NCBI GenBank assembly: GCA_947451035.1
Contig: CANFXR010000009.1
Coordinates: forward strand, 1 to 49,472
Reading direction: 5' to 3'
From: Burkholderiales bacterium
Lineage (GTDB): Bacteria > Pseudomonadota > Gammaproteobacteria > Burkholderiales > Burkholderiaceae_C
Length of the DNA: 49,472 nucleotides
The notes under the pieces are model-generated. The model worked only from the letters and a program-made list of their open reading frames with translations, was not told the origin of the DNA and made no database searches. The translations under genes were made by a program, and so were the position numbers. Shown one piece after another: positions 8,661 to 20,343 of this stretch (its first letter is position 1; every line of letters starts with the position of its first letter).

Positions 8661-9143
8661 ATGACCATCCAGCAAGGCGACCGCGTGCCCAGCGGCAGTT
8701 TCAAGCAACTCTCGGCCTCAGGCGTTGCCGATATCACCACCGAGTCGCTGCTCAAGGGCAAGAAGGTCGCGCTGTTCGGCCTGCCAGGCGCGTACACGCC
8801 GGTGTGCTCGGCCAGCCACCTGCCGGGCTACGTGGACAACGCGGCCAAGCTGCGCGCTGCGGGGTTCGACACCATCGCGTGCATCTCAGTCAACGATCCG
8901 TTCGTGATGGACGCCTGGGGCAAGGTGCAAGGCGCCGACGACAAGGTGCTGATGCTGGCCGACGCCGACGGCTCGTTCACCCGCGCCATCGGCCTGGTGC
9001 TCGACCTGCCTTCGTTCGGTCTGGGCGGCCGCTCGGAGCGCTATTCGATGGTCGTCGAAGACGGCGTCGTCACCAAGCTCGAAGTCGAAAAGAGCGTGCT
9101 CGACCACGCCGGCACCAGCGCGGTGTGCATGCTGGGCGGCTGA
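8661..9143 (+). CDS. Peroxiredoxin, Prx5-type (copy 2)
   Basis: Tandem paralogue of the preceding gene, also 160 residues, with the canonical segment GLPGAYTPVCSASHLPGY (peroxidatic Cys49), plus Cys74 and Cys156. The divergent patch between copies (residues ~89-95 and 109-120) lies on the surface region after the VMDAWGK motif. The start at 8661 has ACAGGATCACGTC upstream, matching copy 1. It converges on bioD, with a strong GC hairpin in the gap. It is probably the ancestral copy, judging by its closer fit to the family consensus. Confidence 0.92.
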   Translation: MTIQQGDRVPSGSFKQLSASGVADITTESLLKGKKVALFGLPGAYTPVCSASHLPGYVDNAAKLRAAGFDTIACISVNDPFVMDAWGKVQGADDKVLMLADADGSFTRAIGLVLDLPSFGLGGRSERYSMVVEDGVVTKLEVEKSVLDHAGTSAVCMLGG

Positions 9144-9189
9144 ATCCAGCCGTTGGGCCCCGCCTGAGCACGCGGTGCCGGGCGGGAAC

Positions 9190-9211
9190 TCCGGCGGCAC
9201 GCGCCGCCGGA
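9190..9211. terminator. GC-rich hairpin between convergent prx copy 2 and bioD
   Basis: TCCGGCGGC, loop ACGC, GCCGCCGGA: a perfect 9-bp stem midway between the two convergent stop codons. No T-run follows, so it is either a bidirectional terminator of the GC-rich type or a 3'-end stabiliser. Confidence 0.6.
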
Positions 9212-9254
9212 CCGGGCGCCTGAGGCAAGCTCTCAGCGCCCGATTCACGTCCCC

Positions 9255-10043
9255 TCAGTGACCGAGTTGCAACGCCTCGATCACGCCCGGCGCGTCGAGC
9301 TGGTCCGCCACGGACACGGCGTCAGGCAACTCCATGTGAGCGATCACTCCCAGCAAGGGCGCTGCGCACCTTGACTGCAAGGCACGCGTGAGCGTGTCGA
9401 TGTTGTCGGCCGCGCAGGCCATGTCGGGGTCGATGCGGTTGGCGATCCAGCCGGCCAGCCGCAGGCCGCGCGCGGCGATCGCCTGCGCCGTCAGCAGCGT
9501 GTGGTTGATGCAGCCCAGCCGCAAACCCACGACCAGCACCACCGGCAGCGCCAGCGCCGCGGCCAGGTCGTCGGCGCCCCAGTCGCCGCCAGCGCCTTCG
9601 GCCAGCGGCACGCAAAACCCGCCGACGCCTTCGACCACCAGCGCATCGCAGCGCGGCATCAGGTGGCGCGCGCCATCGATCAGCCGCTGTGGCTCGATGC
9701 GACGACCTTCCAGCCGCGCGGCCAGGTGCGGCGCGCAAGCCGCTTCAAACACGTCCGGGCACAACTCGGCTCGGGTGAGTTCGACATTGCTGGCCGCGAG
9801 CAGCGCTTCGACATCGTCGTTGCGCCAGCCACCGCCGTGCTCATCGAACCCCGCAGATTCGGCGTGCCACACCGCCCCCGCGGAGACCGGCTTGTAGCCG
9901 GCCACGCGCAGACCGCGGCACCCCAGCAGCTGCAGCAAGCCGGCGCTGATCACCGTCTTGCCCACGCCGGTGTCGGTGCCAGCGACGAAGCAGCCGCGCA
10001 GCGGCACCGCCGCCGATTCCTCGCGCAGGCCAAACGCGCTCAT
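9255..10043 (-). CDS. bioD: Dethiobiotin synthetase
   Basis: ATP-dependent carboxylation of 7,8-diaminopelargonate (DAPA) to dethiobiotin, the penultimate biotin step. The 262-residue protein has the P-loop GTDTGVGKT at residues 22-30, the substrate Lys in YKPVSAG, and VEGVGG with the metal-binding Glu. The ATG at 10043 overlaps the bioF stop by four bases (ATGA), typical of coupled translation. It is last in a bioA-bioF-bioD operon on the minus strand; bioB is not in the window. The stretch [16 protein letters not shown] is the usual specificity region. Confidence 0.95.
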   Translation of the reverse strand: MSAFGLREESAAVPLRGCFVAGTDTGVGKTVISAGLLQLLGCRGLRVAGYKPVSAGAVWHAESAGFDEHGGGWRNDDVEALLAASNVELTRAELCPDVFEAACAPHLAARLEGRRIEPQRLIDGARHLMPRCDALVVEGVGGFCVPLAEGAGGDWGADDLAAALALPVVLVVGLRLGCINHTLLTAQAIAARGLRLAGWIANRIDPDMACAADNIDTLTRALQSRCAAPLLGVIAHMELPDAVSVADQLDAPGVIEALQLGH

Positions 10044-11314
10044 GCGAGCGCTCCCGCCGTGCGGGCGGCCACCGCCAGCGCGGCGAGCAAGCGCTCGACA
10101 TCGCCAGCGCTGTGCGCCGCACTCAGCGTGATGCGCAGCCGGGCGCTGCCGGCCGGCACGGTGGGCGGCCGGATCGCCGGCACCCACAGGCCCTGCGACT
10201 CGAGCGCCGCCGCGGCGGCCAGCGCCTCGGCGCTGCCGCCGACGATCAGCGGCTGGATGGCGGTGCGCGTATCGGTGAGGTGCCAACCGCCCGTTGCGGC
10301 AGCCGCCCCGGTCCCTCCGGGCGATGCGGCCAACGCTGCGGGCCAACCGCCGCGCAGCGCGCCGATCAATTCGCCCAGATGCTGCCGGCGCTGGTCGCCC
10401 TCGGCGCCACGGATCAGCCGCAGGCTCGCGCGCAGCGTGTGCGCCATCGCCGGTGGCGCGGCGGTCGTGTAGATGTAGGCCCGTGCGCTTTGCACCAGCC
10501 AGTCGATGATGGTGCGGTGCGCGGCCACGAAGGCACCGCCCACGCCGGCCGCCTTGCCCAGCGTGCCCATGCAGATCAGCCGCTCGCTGCGCAGGCCGAA
10601 GTGCGACAGCACGCCGCGCCCCTGCTCGCCGAGCACGCCAAAGCCGTGCGCGTCGTCGACGACGACCCACGCGTCGAAGCGTTCGGCCAGCGCCAGCAGC
10701 TCGGGCACTCGCGCCAGGTCGCCGTCCATGCTGAACACGCCGTCGGTGACGATGAGCTTGCGCGGCGTGCGGCACGCCGCCAGCCGCCGCTCGAGCCCGG
10801 CCAGATCGTGGTGCGGGTAGGTGTAGGCCGCGGCCTTGGCCAGCCGTGCGCCGTCGAACAGCGAGGCGTGGTTGAGCACATCAGAATAGATCGAGGTCTG
10901 CTCGTCGCCCAGCGCCGTGAGCAGCGCCAGGTTGGCGAGGTAGCCGGTGCCGAACGACAGCGCACGCACCTCGGGCAGGTGCGGCGAGAGCATGTCGGCC
11001 AGATCGTCTTCGAGCAGCGCGTGGGCGCGCGAGTGGCCGCTGATCAGGTGCGATGCGCCGCTGCCCACGCCGTACAGGCGCGCGCCTTCGGCCCAGGCCT
11101 CGATCAGCGCCGGGTGGTTGGCCAGGCCCAGGTAGTCGTTGCTGCAAAACGCCAGCAACTCGCGTGGCGCCGCGGCGGGGTCGGTGGCGTGGCCGCCATC
11201 GTCGCTCGGGCTGACGTGCTGCTGCGGCGCGCAGGCGGTCTCGGTGACGCGGCGACGCCGGCGCATCGCCTGCGCGTCGCGCTCGGCGAGTTGCCGGGCC
11301 AGGTGATTGAGCAT
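10040..11314 (-). CDS. bioF: 8-Amino-7-oxononanoate synthase
   Basis: PLP-dependent condensation of pimeloyl-ACP/CoA with L-alanine to form KAPA in biotin synthesis. The 424-residue protein shows [10 protein letters not shown] near residue 57, [11 protein letters not shown], the PLP-contacting [10 protein letters not shown] at ~220-229, and the Schiff-base Lys254 in TLGKAAG. It is longer than the usual ~385 residues because of inserts rich in Ala and Gly (around residues 30-50 and 335-350). The start at 11314 lies 16 bases after the bioA stop. It sits between bioA and bioD in one operon. Confidence 0.95.
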   Translation of the reverse strand: MLNHLARQLAERDAQAMRRRRRVTETACAPQQHVSPSDDGGHATDPAAAPRELLAFCSNDYLGLANHPALIEAWAEGARLYGVGSGASHLISGHSRAHALLEDDLADMLSPHLPEVRALSFGTGYLANLALLTALGDEQTSIYSDVLNHASLFDGARLAKAAAYTYPHHDLAGLERRLAACRTPRKLIVTDGVFSMDGDLARVPELLALAERFDAWVVVDDAHGFGVLGEQGRGVLSHFGLRSERLICMGTLGKAAGVGGAFVAAHRTIIDWLVQSARAYIYTTAAPPAMAHTLRASLRLIRGAEGDQRRQHLGELIGALRGGWPAALAASPGGTGAAAATGGWHLTDTRTAIQPLIVGGSAEALAAAAALESQGLWVPAIRPPTVPAGSARLRITLSAAHSAGDVERLLAALAVAARTAGALA

Positions 11315-11330
11315 CGCGGGCCGCCCGTCT

Positions 11331-12710
11331 TCAGAGCACCGCGTGCAACGTGGCGACGGTGCGCTCGGCGAGGTAGGCCACGTGTTCCTCGTTGAGCAGG
11401 TACGGCGGCAGCAGGTAGACGGTGCGCCCGATCGGGCGGATCAGCAGCCCCTGTGCGCGGCCGGCCAGGTGAAAGCGCTCGGCGAAGCGCTCGCCGGCAA
11501 ATTCCTGACGCACATCGAACGCCCAGATCATGCCGCGCTGACGCACGTGCTCGAGCCGCGCATCGCCGTGCAGCCGATCGGCCAGCGCCGCGGTGAGCAG
11601 CGCGCCACTGTCGCGGTTGCGCTGCAGCACCGGCTCCTCGTCGAATCGGTCGAGCACGGCCAGCGCCGCACGGCACGCCAGCGGGTTGCCGGTGTACGAA
11701 TGCGAATGCAGGAAGCCGCGCGCGGTGTCGTCATCCAGAAAGGCCTCGTAGATGGCATCGCTGGCCAGCACCAGCGACAGCGGCAGGTAGCCGCCGCTGA
11801 TGCCCTTGGACAGGCACAGCAAGTCGGGCCAGATCGCCGGCGCGCCCTCGACCGACGCCTGCTCGAAGGCAAAGAAGCTGCCGGTGCGCCCGCACCCCAC
11901 GGCGATCTCGTCGGCGATGAGGTGCACCTGGTAGCGATCGCACAGCGCGCGCACCTCGCGCAGGTAGACCGGATCGTGCATCGCCATGCCGGCGGCGCAC
12001 TGCACCAGCGGCTCGAGGATCACCGCGGCCAGGTGCTCGTGGCGCGATTCCAGCAGGCGCTGCAGATCGGCCGCGGCGCGGCGCGCCACATCAGCGGGCG
12101 ACTCGCCCGGCTCGGCTTGCCGCGCATCGGGCGCCATCACCACGTGCGAGCGCATCAGCAGCGGGTCGTAGGCGTCGCGGAACACCGCCACGTCGGTGAC
12201 CGACAGCGCGCCGATGGTTTCGCCGTGATAGCCGTGGCGCAGGCAGGCGAACTCGCGCTTGTCGCCCAGCCCGCGGTTGCGCCAGCTGTGAAAGCTCATC
12301 TTCAGCGCGATCTCGACCGCCGAGGCGCCGTCGCTGGCAAAGAACGTGTGGCCCAGCGCGTGGCCGGTGCGCACCGACAACCGCTCGGCCAGCTCGACCG
12401 CCGGCGCGTGGGTGCAGCCGGCGAGCATCACGTGCTCGAGCGTGTCGAGCTGCTGCTTGAGCGCTGCGTTGATGCGCGCATCGGCGTGGCCGAACAGGTT
12501 GACCCACCACGAGCTGGTGGCGTCGAAGTAGCGCGTGCCCTCGAAGTCCTCGAGCCACGGCCCGTGGGCGCGCGCCACCGCGATCGGCGGCACCTCGGCC
12601 AGGCGCTGCATCTGCGTGCACGGGTGCCACACGCTGGCCAGGCTGCGCTGCTGCCAGGTGGCGTTGGGCGACGGCGAGCGCGGGGGGGAGCGGTCTGATG
12701 AGGCGGGCAT
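11331..12710 (-). CDS. bioA: Adenosylmethionine-8-amino-7-oxononanoate aminotransferase
   Basis: Transfers an amino group from S-adenosylmethionine to KAPA, giving DAPA. This class III PLP aminotransferase has 459 residues. Signatures: VWHPCTQM near the start, typical of Bio[17 protein letters not shown], the PLP-phosphate [12 protein letters not shown], Asp267 in LIADEIAVG and the PLP Lys302 in LSKGISGG. It is the first gene of the bioA-bioF-bioD operon. The ~130 bases upstream carry the promoter region and the 3' end of a GNAT gene; I see no clear biotin-repressor operator there. Confidence 0.96.
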   Translation of the reverse strand: MPASSDRSPPRSPSPNATWQQRSLASVWHPCTQMQRLAEVPPIAVARAHGPWLEDFEGTRYFDATSSWWVNLFGHADARINAALKQQLDTLEHVMLAGCTHAPAVELAERLSVRTGHALGHTFFASDGASAVEIALKMSFHSWRNRGLGDKREFACLRHGYHGETIGALSVTDVAVFRDAYDPLLMRSHVVMAPDARQAEPGESPADVARRAAADLQRLLESRHEHLAAVILEPLVQCAAGMAMHDPVYLREVRALCDRYQVHLIADEIAVGCGRTGSFFAFEQASVEGAPAIWPDLLCLSKGISGGYLPLSLVLASDAIYEAFLDDDTARGFLHSHSYTGNPLACRAALAVLDRFDEEPVLQRNRDSGALLTAALADRLHGDARLEHVRQRGMIWAFDVRQEFAGERFAERFHLAGRAQGLLIRPIGRTVYLLPPYLLNEEHVAYLAERTVATLHAVL

Positions 12711-12840
12711 GAGGGCAGGGTGGCAAAGGCGGGGCGGCCGGGCGGCGCCGGCCCGATCAGCCGACGACGCCCCGATTATCGAAGGGCCGGGGGCGGCGTG
12801 CCGGGCGCCGTGTCTGCGGCCACCCGGCGCGCCACACGAA

Positions 12841-13314
12841 TCAAGTCAGGTGCGGATCGGCACGCCCCGGATAGGCCACGCGCGCAAACCGCCACGTCTG
12901 GGCAAACCACGGCACGAGCCGCTGCGCCAGGTGCTCATCGAGCCCGCCGGCCCGCTCGCTGGTGCGCACCCAGTGGTAGACGTCGGCATCGCGGTCATCG
13001 CGCGTGGGCGGCATCACGTACACGCAGCCCAGCACCTGCGCGCCATCGGGCGACAGCACGGTGTAGGTGAACGAGGTGCGCAGCTGGAACTCCTTGTGGT
13101 GCCAGGCCAGATCGATCAGGTCCTGCTCCAGGGTCAAGGTCTCGAGCGGCCAGTCGCTGCCCGGGCCGAACAGGCCCCACAGTTGCGCGCGGCTGCTCAT
13201 CACCGCGTCGTAGTCCTTGATCACGTCGTGGATGGTCAGCGGGCGCAGGCACAGGCGATCGGTCGCAAAGCCCTGGGGAACGGGAAACGGTGCGGGCAAC
13301 CAGGCGGTTTTCAT
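12841..13314 (-). CDS. GNAT-family N-acetyltransferase-like protein
   Basis: A 157-residue protein with the GNAT-type opening RLCLRPLTIHDVIKDYDAV and a central strand YTVLSPDGAQVLGCVYVMPP, as in acetyl-CoA-dependent acyltransferases acting on small molecules or proteins. The usual Q/RxxGxG/A acetyl-CoA loop is not obvious in the C-terminal part (VRTSERAGGLDEHLAQ), so activity is uncertain. The start at ATG 13314 is chosen because translation further upstream gives only Arg-rich shadow sequence. It lies upstream of bioA on the same strand with a 130-base gap, so co-transcription is possible but unsupported. Confidence 0.7.
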   Translation of the reverse strand: MKTAWLPAPFPVPQGFATDRLCLRPLTIHDVIKDYDAVMSSRAQLWGLFGPGSDWPLETLTLEQDLIDLAWHHKEFQLRTSFTYTVLSPDGAQVLGCVYVMPPTRDDRDADVYHWVRTSERAGGLDEHLAQRLVPWFAQTWRFARVAYPGRADPHLT

Positions 13315-13392
13315 GGGACGGGCTTTCGGCAGGTGGTGCCGCAGCCTGTGAGCAAGACGCGCGCCGCACGAGGTCACGGCGGCGCCGGCGGC

Positions 13393-13992
13393 TCAGCCCG
13401 GCATGGCCTTCAGCGCCCGTGCGGTGCGCAGCACCGCGTCAACCACCCGGGCCAGGTCGGCGAGTGCGGCCGCGTCGAGCAGCGATCCGGCGGCATCGAA
13501 CGCCTGATCGGCACGCACCAGGCCGAACTGCTCGGGCACGACCAGCATGCCCAGGTTCATCTGCAAAAACTGCCGGGTGGCCAGCAGGCTGCGCAGGCCG
13601 CCGAAGGGGCCGGGCGACGCGCTCAACAGGCCCGCCACCGTGCCGGCCAACGCGGCCGAACCCGAGGGCTGACCGTCGGCCGCCGGCATCGCGGAAACCC
13701 AGTCCAGCGCGTTGATCAGCAGCGGCGTCGGAAAGCCGTTGTATTCGGGCGTGGCCAGCAGCAGCGCGTCGTGGTCGGCAAACAGCCGCACCAGGCGGTG
13801 CGCGCCCTCGGGCAAGCCTTTCGACTGCAGGTCTTCGTCGTAGATCGGCAGCTCGAGCGCGCGCAGATCGACCGTCGTCACCGTGGCACCGGCTTGTGCG
13901 GCCAGGCCCGCGGCGACCGCGGCCAGTTGCAGGTTGTACGAGCCCTCGCGGGAACTTCCGGAAATCACCAACACACGCACAACACTCAACAT
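13393..13992 (-). CDS. NAD(P)H-dependent FMN reductase (flavodoxin-like fold)
   Basis: A ~199-residue flavoprotein of the NADPH-dependent FMN reductase/chromate-quinone reductase family. The FMN phosphate-binding loop is ISGSSREGSYN near the N-terminus, followed by the LPIYDEDL segment, TPEYNGFPTPLLINALDW (flavin-contacting) and the GPFGGLRS segment. It reduces free flavins, quinones or oxidised metals with NAD(P)H. Two adjacent ATG codons (13995 and 13992) follow a GAGGGG; the second has the better spacing. It is a single gene between the GNAT gene and parB. Confidence 0.88.
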   Translation of the reverse strand: MLSVVRVLVISGSSREGSYNLQLAAVAAGLAAQAGATVTTVDLRALELPIYDEDLQSKGLPEGAHRLVRLFADHDALLLATPEYNGFPTPLLINALDWVSAMPAADGQPSGSAALAGTVAGLLSASPGPFGGLRSLLATRQFLQMNLGMLVVPEQFGLVRADQAFDAAGSLLDAAALADLARVVDAVLRTARALKAMPG

Positions 13993-14070
13993 CATCCCCT
14001 CAAGAGCATTCAACGCCCGGATTTCACGCAGTTTTGGCCCAAAGATGCCGCAACCATGAGCGCCGCCGGG

Positions 14071-15000
14071 TCAACGCGCCGGCAACCCGAGCTTGTCGAG
14101 CAAGCCGTTCAGTTCTTCGAGCGAGCCGAAGCTGATGGCGACTTCGCCTTGTTCGCCGCGGGCGGTGCGCTTTTTCACCCGCACCTCGACGCGGGCAGTC
14201 AGCGCGTCGGACAACTCCTGCTCGATGCGCAGCAGGTCGCGCGACTTGGCCGCCGCCACACGCGCAGCCGGCTTCTGGCGGGCGCTGTCGCCCGAGCGCG
14301 CCACGAGCTTTTCGGCTTCGCGCACGCTGAGCTTTTTGGCAATCACTTCGGTGGCCAGCAAGATCTGCTGCGCGCCGTCGAGCGGCAGCAGCGCGCGCGC
14401 GTGGCCCATGTCGATGTCACCGGCCATCAGCATTTGCTGCACCGGTTCGACAAGGTTGAGCAGCCGCAGCAGGTTGCTCGCGGTGCTGCGCGAGCGGCCC
14501 ACGGCCTGCGCGGCCTGCTCGTGCGTCAGACCGAACTCGTCGGTCAGGCGCTTGAGGCCCTGCGCCTCTTCGAGCGGGTTGAGGTCTTCGCGCTGGATGT
14601 TCTCGATCAGCGACATCGCCGCGGCGGCCTCGTCGGGCACGTCCCGCACGAGCACCGGCACCTCGTCGAGCCCAGCCAGTCTGGCGGCGCGGGCGCGGCG
14701 CTCACCGGCGATGATTTCGTACTGGGGCACGCTGCCGGCCGCGGCTTCGACATCGTGAACCCGGCGCACCAGGATGGGCTGCATGATGCCTTGCGCCTTG
14801 ATGCTCTCGGCCAGCTCGTAGAGCGAGCCTTCGTCCATGCGGGTGCGCGGCTGGTACTTGCCCGCACGCAGCTGATCGAGCCGCAGCACGCTGGGCGGTC
14901 GATCGGCGCCGGACGGCGAGCCGTCGGAGGAATCCTTGACGCGGGGGCCGAGCAGCGCTTCGAGGCCGAGGCCGAGGCCTTTGGGTTTCTTGGTGACCAT
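14071..15000 (-). CDS. parB: Chromosome-partitioning protein ParB (parS-binding CTPase)
   Basis: Binds parS, spreads as a CTP-gated DNA clamp and loads condensin while ParA moves the origin. The 309-residue protein starts with the ParA-stimulating basic segment [16 protein letters not shown]. It has the CTP-binding [13 protein letters not shown], the [13 protein letters not shown] motif, the helix-turn-helix [22 protein letters not shown] that reads parS, and the C-terminal dimerisation domain. The ATG at 15000 is chosen over one six codons upstream because it gives the conserved [10 protein letters not shown] start. It is separated from parA by a small hydrolase gene and by argC. Candidate target sites are the parS copies at 18691 and 18880. 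Confidence 0.96.
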   Translation of the reverse strand: MVTKKPKGLGLGLEALLGPRVKDSSDGSPSGADRPPSVLRLDQLRAGKYQPRTRMDEGSLYELAESIKAQGIMQPILVRRVHDVEAAAGSVPQYEIIAGERRARAARLAGLDEVPVLVRDVPDEAAAAMSLIENIQREDLNPLEEAQGLKRLTDEFGLTHEQAAQAVGRSRSTASNLLRLLNLVEPVQQMLMAGDIDMGHARALLPLDGAQQILLATEVIAKKLSVREAEKLVARSGDSARQKPAARVAAAKSRDLLRIEQELSDALTARVEVRVKKRTARGEQGEVAISFGSLEELNGLLDKLGLPAR

Positions 15001-15033
15001 CGGCGGATTGTCTGGCATCGGGCCGTCGAGCGG

Positions 15034-15621
15034 CTAGTTCATCGCGTGCAACAGCGCGAGCCCGTCATCCCAGTCGCCCAGACCGGATTCGCCGTTGACG
15101 TGCCCGTGCGCGCCCAGCAACAGCCATTGGCTGCCCCAGTCGGCGGCCATGCCGGCCGCGCGCGCCACATCGCAGTTCGCATCGTCGCTGCTGGCCACCA
15201 CCAGGCTCGCAAAGGGCAGCCGCTGGCGCACGATCGGCGACCAGCGCTGCAGCTGGGGTGGCGCGCTGTCACGCTCGATGTCGGGCGGTGCGACCAGCAG
15301 CGCGGCGCGCACCCGGGGCGTGTGCCTCGAATGGGCCGCCCAGGCCGCCACCATCTGGCAGCCCAGGCTGTGCGCGACCAGCACGGCCGGGGTTTCGTCC
15401 TCGAGCAGCACCTCGTCGAGGCGGGCCAGCCAGTCACCGCGACGCGGCCACAGCCAGTCGTCTTGCTGCACGCGGCGGAACCCGTGCAAGGCTTCCCAGC
15501 GGCTTTGCCAGTGCGCCGCACCCGAATCCTGCCAACCGGGCAGCAGCAGCACGCGCACGGGTGGCGTGGCGGCACGGCTGGCGTCTTGCGTTTGTGAGGG
15601 GGTCGGGCTGTCGTGGGTCAT
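15034..15621 (-). CDS. RBBP9/YdeN-type alpha/beta hydrolase
   Basis: A 195-residue serine hydrolase of the RBBP9/YdeN family. [20 protein letters not shown] is the family N-terminal loop, AHSLGCQ holds the nucleophile Ser, and the catalytic His is in [18 protein letters not shown]. The physiological substrate is not known for bacterial members. It lies 33 bases upstream of parB on the same strand, so it is probably co-transcribed with it. It starts 42 bases from the divergent argC, so the two share a compact promoter region. Confidence 0.87.
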   Translation of the reverse strand: MTHDSPTPSQTQDASRAATPPVRVLLLPGWQDSGAAHWQSRWEALHGFRRVQQDDWLWPRRGDWLARLDEVLLEDETPAVLVAHSLGCQMVAAWAAHSRHTPRVRAALLVAPPDIERDSAPPQLQRWSPIVRQRLPFASLVVASSDDANCDVARAAGMAADWGSQWLLLGAHGHVNGESGLGDWDDGLALLHAMN

Positions 15622-15663
15622 CTCGCTCGCTTATCCTCGCGGACCACCTTGGGGGGAAGCACC

Positions 15664-16641
15664 ATGAAGCACCGCATATTCGTCGACGGCCAGGAAGGCA
15701 CCACGGGGCTGCGCATCCACGAGTATCTCGCCCAGCGCGATGACATCGAGGTGCTGCGCATCGATCCCGAGCTGCGCAAGGACACCGCCGAGCGGGCCCG
15801 CTTGCTCAACGCGGCCGACGTGGCCTTCCTTTGCCTGCCGGATGCCGCCTCGCGCGAGGCGGCCGCGCTGATCACCAACCCCAACACCTGCCTCATCGAC
15901 GCGAGCACCGCGCACCGCACGGCCCCGGGCTGGGCGTTCGGTCTGCCCGAGCTGGCGCCACAGCAGCGCGCGGCCATCCGCGCCAGCAAGCGCATCGCCA
16001 ACCCGGGCTGCCACGCCAGCGCGTTCATCTTGCTGCTGCGCCCGCTGGTCGACGCCGGCGTGCTGCCGGCCGACACGCCGGTGACGGCCACGTCCATCAC
16101 CGGCTACTCGGGTGGCGGCAAAAGCATGATTGCCGAGTACGAGGCCGCAGGCTCGACGATCGCCCCGGGCGGCACCAGCGGCGCGGCGTACTCGCCGCTG
16201 GCCGCACCCCGCCCCTACGCGCTGGCGCTGGCGCACAAGCACCTGCCCGAGATGAAGACCCACACGGGCCTGAGCGCGCCGCCGGTGTTCATGCCCATCG
16301 TGGGCCCGTTTTACAAGGGGCTGACGGTGAGCGTGCCGCTGCAGCGCTCGCAACTGGGCGCATCGGTGGGCGCTGCCGAGCTGCACGCCGCGCTGACGCA
16401 GCGCTACGCGGGCGAACGATTCATCCGGGTGATGCCGCTGTGCGACGCGGCCACGCTGGCCGACGGGTTCTTCGATGTGCAGGCGTGCAACGACAGCAAC
16501 CGGGTCGACCTGTTCGTGTTCGCCAGCGACAGCCAGGTGCTGCTGATGGCGCGACTCGACAACCTGGGCAAGGGCGCCAGCGGCGCGGCCGTTCAAGCCA
16601 TGAACGTCCACCTGGGTGTGGACGAGTCGCTGGGCCTGTGA
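15664..16641 (+). CDS. argC: N-acetyl-gamma-glutamyl-phosphate reductase, type 2
   Basis: NADPH-dependent reduction of N-acetylglutamyl phosphate in arginine synthesis. The 325-residue protein is the short type-2 Arg[17 protein letters not shown] nucleotide-binding start, catalytic Cys116 in [20 protein letters not shown], and HKHLPEM with the active-site His. The start at 15664 follows a good ribosome site, GGGGGGAAGCACC. It stands alone on the plus strand in the middle of the minus-strand parA/parB block, with no other arg gene next to it. Confidence 0.95.
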   Translation: MKHRIFVDGQEGTTGLRIHEYLAQRDDIEVLRIDPELRKDTAERARLLNAADVAFLCLPDAASREAAALITNPNTCLIDASTAHRTAPGWAFGLPELAPQQRAAIRASKRIANPGCHASAFILLLRPLVDAGVLPADTPVTATSITGYSGGGKSMIAEYEAAGSTIAPGGTSGAAYSPLAAPRPYALALAHKHLPEMKTHTGLSAPPVFMPIVGPFYKGLTVSVPLQRSQLGASVGAAELHAALTQRYAGERFIRVMPLCDAATLADGFFDVQACNDSNRVDLFVFASDSQVLLMARLDNLGKGASGAAVQAMNVHLGVDESLGL

Positions 16642-16642
16642 T

Positions 16643-16674
16643 CTTGCAGCGGCAGCCTATGTGCTGCTAGCAAG
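16643..16674. terminator. Imperfect hairpin between convergent argC and parA
   Basis: CTTGC...GCAAG closes an imperfect stem (AGCGGCAGC pairing with GCTGCTA) in the 36-base gap between the two stop codons. It may act on both strands. There is no T-run and pairing is interrupted, so confidence is low. Confidence 0.35.
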
Positions 16675-16677
16675 CAC

Positions 16678-17448
16678 TCACATCAGATCGATCCGACCGA
16701 CCATTTCCTGAGCAAAGGCCACGAAGGCCTGAGCGCCCTTGGACGACGGGTCGAAGATCACGCCGGGCAGGCCGTAGCTCGGCGCCTCGGCCAGCCGCAC
16801 GTTGCGCGGGATCACGGTGTCGAACACCTTGTTGCCGAAGTGCGTCTTGAGCTGCTCGCTGACTTGCTGCTGCAAGGTGATGCGCGGATCGAACATCACG
16901 CGCAGCAAGCCGATGATCTTCAGGTCGGGGTTGAGGTTGGCGTGCACCTGCTTGATGGTGTTGACCAGGTCTGACAGCCCTTCGAGCGCGAAGTACTCGC
17001 ACTGCATGGGCACGATCACGCCATGCGCGCTGCACAGGCCATTCAGCGTGAGCATGCTCAGCGACGGCGGGCAATCGATCAGCACGAAGTCGTACTGGTC
17101 ATTGGCGGCGGCCAGCGCGCCCTTGAGCCGGCGGTCGCGCCGCTCCAGATCGACCAGCTCGACCTCGGCGCCAGCGAGTTCGCGGTTGGCGCCCACCACG
17201 TCGTAGCCGACCTTGTCGTTGCGCTGGCGGGCCTCGGCGATGCTGGCGTTTTCGAGCAGCACGTCATACACGGTCAACTCGAGCGTGCGCTTGTCGATGC
17301 CCGAGCCCATGGTGGCATTGCCCTGCGGATCGAGGTCGACCACCAGCACACGCTGCCCCACCCGGGCCAGACCGGCAGCCAGATTCACCGTCGTGGTGGT
17401 CTTGCCCACCCCGCCCTTTTGATTGGCGATGCAGAAAACTCGGGCCAT
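16678..17448 (-). CDS. parA: Chromosome-partitioning ATPase ParA
   Basis: Deviant Walker-A ATPase that forms DNA-bound gradients pulled by ParB-parS complexes. In its 256 residues the deviant Walker A is KGGVGKTT (residues 11-18), with VVDLDPQGNATMGSG, Walker B in VLIDCPPSLSMLTLN, and LLRVMFDPR in the C-terminal part. The start at 17448 gives MARVFCIANQKGG, the usual chromosomal ParA/Soj N-terminus without a DNA-binding extension. Upstream on the same strand are rsmG and mnmG, the conserved origin-proximal neighbourhood. Downstream, parB is displaced by argC and a hydrolase. Confidence 0.96.
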   Translation of the reverse strand: MARVFCIANQKGGVGKTTTTVNLAAGLARVGQRVLVVDLDPQGNATMGSGIDKRTLELTVYDVLLENASIAEARQRNDKVGYDVVGANRELAGAEVELVDLERRDRRLKGALAAANDQYDFVLIDCPPSLSMLTLNGLCSAHGVIVPMQCEYFALEGLSDLVNTIKQVHANLNPDLKIIGLLRVMFDPRITLQQQVSEQLKTHFGNKVFDTVIPRNVRLAEAPSYGLPGVIFDPSSKGAQAFVAFAQEMVGRIDLM

Positions 17449-17615
17449 GGCGTGGGAGTGGGCTAGGGGAAAAGGAAAGCCCTGCGCAGCGCTCGATGAG
17501 CGCCGCACCGGCCGGGAAGCAATGGCAGATTATAGAAACCGCACCCGCCGCCCGGTGGCCTCAAGAGGCCCGCATGAGCCCTCGAATGACGGCTGTTTGC
17601 GTTGATTGGGCGCTG

Positions 17616-18317
17616 TCAGGCCGTGGGGACGAGGCTCGCGGCTGCCTCGCGCAGTCGCATCCAGACCAGGCAACGCTCAGCCTGCAACCCGGGAACGGTG
17701 AGTGGCTCCACGTGAAACACCTCGATGTCGCTCGGCAGCGCGGCCAGCTCTTCCGTCGGCCCCCTGCCCTTCATGGCCATCCACACACCTTGCGGCGCCA
17801 GCAGCGAACGGGTGAGCCGGGTGAAATCGACCAAGGACGCGAAGGCCCGTGAGGTGATCACATCGAACGGCGTGGCGCGCAGCGCCTCGACCCGGGCGTG
17901 CTCGCCGCTCAGGTTGCGCAAGCCCAGTTCCACGGCGGCCTGCCGGATGAACGCGGCCTTCTTGCCGACCGTGTCCACGCACACCACCGACCAGTGCGGG
18001 AACATCGCGGCCAGCACCACGCCGGGCAAGCCACCGCCGCTGCCCACATCAAGCACGCGGATCGCTTGCGGCGTGGCACCAGCCGCACCGCCGTGCGCCT
18101 GCGCCAACTGGCGCGCCATCGGCCCCACCACCGCCAGACAGTCAGCCAGATGCTGGCGCAGCATGTCTTGCGGATCGCGCACCGCCGTCAGGTTGTAGGT
18201 GGCGTTCCAGCGCGCCAGCAAATCCAGATACGACAACAGGCACTCGACCGGTGCCAGCGGCAAACCGAGCTCGGTGAGCGTCGACTCCAGCGCGGGCCGC
18301 AATGGATGCTCGGTCAT
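17616..18317 (-). CDS. rsmG: 16S rRNA (guanine-N7)-methyltransferase RsmG
   Basis: Methylates G527 of 16S rRNA using S-adenosylmethionine; loss gives low-level streptomycin resistance in several bacteria. The 233-residue protein has WNATYNLTAVRDP, the SAM loop VLDVGSGGGLPGVVLA, VDTVGKKAAFI and the SRAFA motif. ATG 18317 is four bases after the mnmG stop; another ATG at 18332 would overlap mnmG. This gene was formerly called gidB. It contains a half-degenerate parS sequence at 17704-17719. Confidence 0.94.
   Translation of the reverse strand: MTEHPLRPALESTLTELGLPLAPVECLLSYLDLLARWNATYNLTAVRDPQDMLRQHLADCLAVVGPMARQLAQAHGGAAGATPQAIRVLDVGSGGGLPGVVLAAMFPHWSVVCVDTVGKKAAFIRQAAVELGLRNLSGEHARVEALRATPFDVITSRAFASLVDFTRLTRSLLAPQGVWMAMKGRGPTEELAALPSDIEVFHVEPLTVPGLQAERCLVWMRLREAAASLVPTA
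17704..17719. promoter_or_regulatory. Degenerate parS-like site
   Basis: GGCTCCACGTGAAACA matches the parS consensus TGTTTCACGTGAAACA at 13 of 16 positions. One arm plus the centre is perfect, while the other arm has three changes. It lies inside rsmG and is probably a weak or decayed ParB site. Confidence 0.4.
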
Positions 18318-18321
18318 GGGC

Positions 18322-20341
<2,020 letters not shown>

Positions 20342-20343
<2 letters not shown>

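Larger units (their letters stand above)
7770..9143 (+). repeat. Tandem duplication of a peroxiredoxin gene with its leader
   Basis: Two direct copies (about 7770-8431 and 8489-9143) each contain a leader of ~170 bases and a 483-base gene. The start codons are 712 bases apart. The leaders share a block around GTGTAATCCCGACCTTTTC and the bases just before each ATG (CACGTCATG), with a 5-base length difference. The duplication therefore covers upstream control sequence as well as the coding region. Confidence 0.92.

Noticed and set aside
9255-10775. A single reading frame extending bioD upstream through bioF
   Set aside because: The N-terminal ~244 codons are an out-of-frame shadow of bioF; bioD starts at the ATG at 10043 with the P-loop 22 residues later.
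12535-15597. A very long open frame on the plus strand across bioA to the hydrolase gene
   Set aside because: It is antisense to five recognised minus-strand genes, has Arg/Gln/His-rich composition typical of GC-rich shadow frames and shows no domain.
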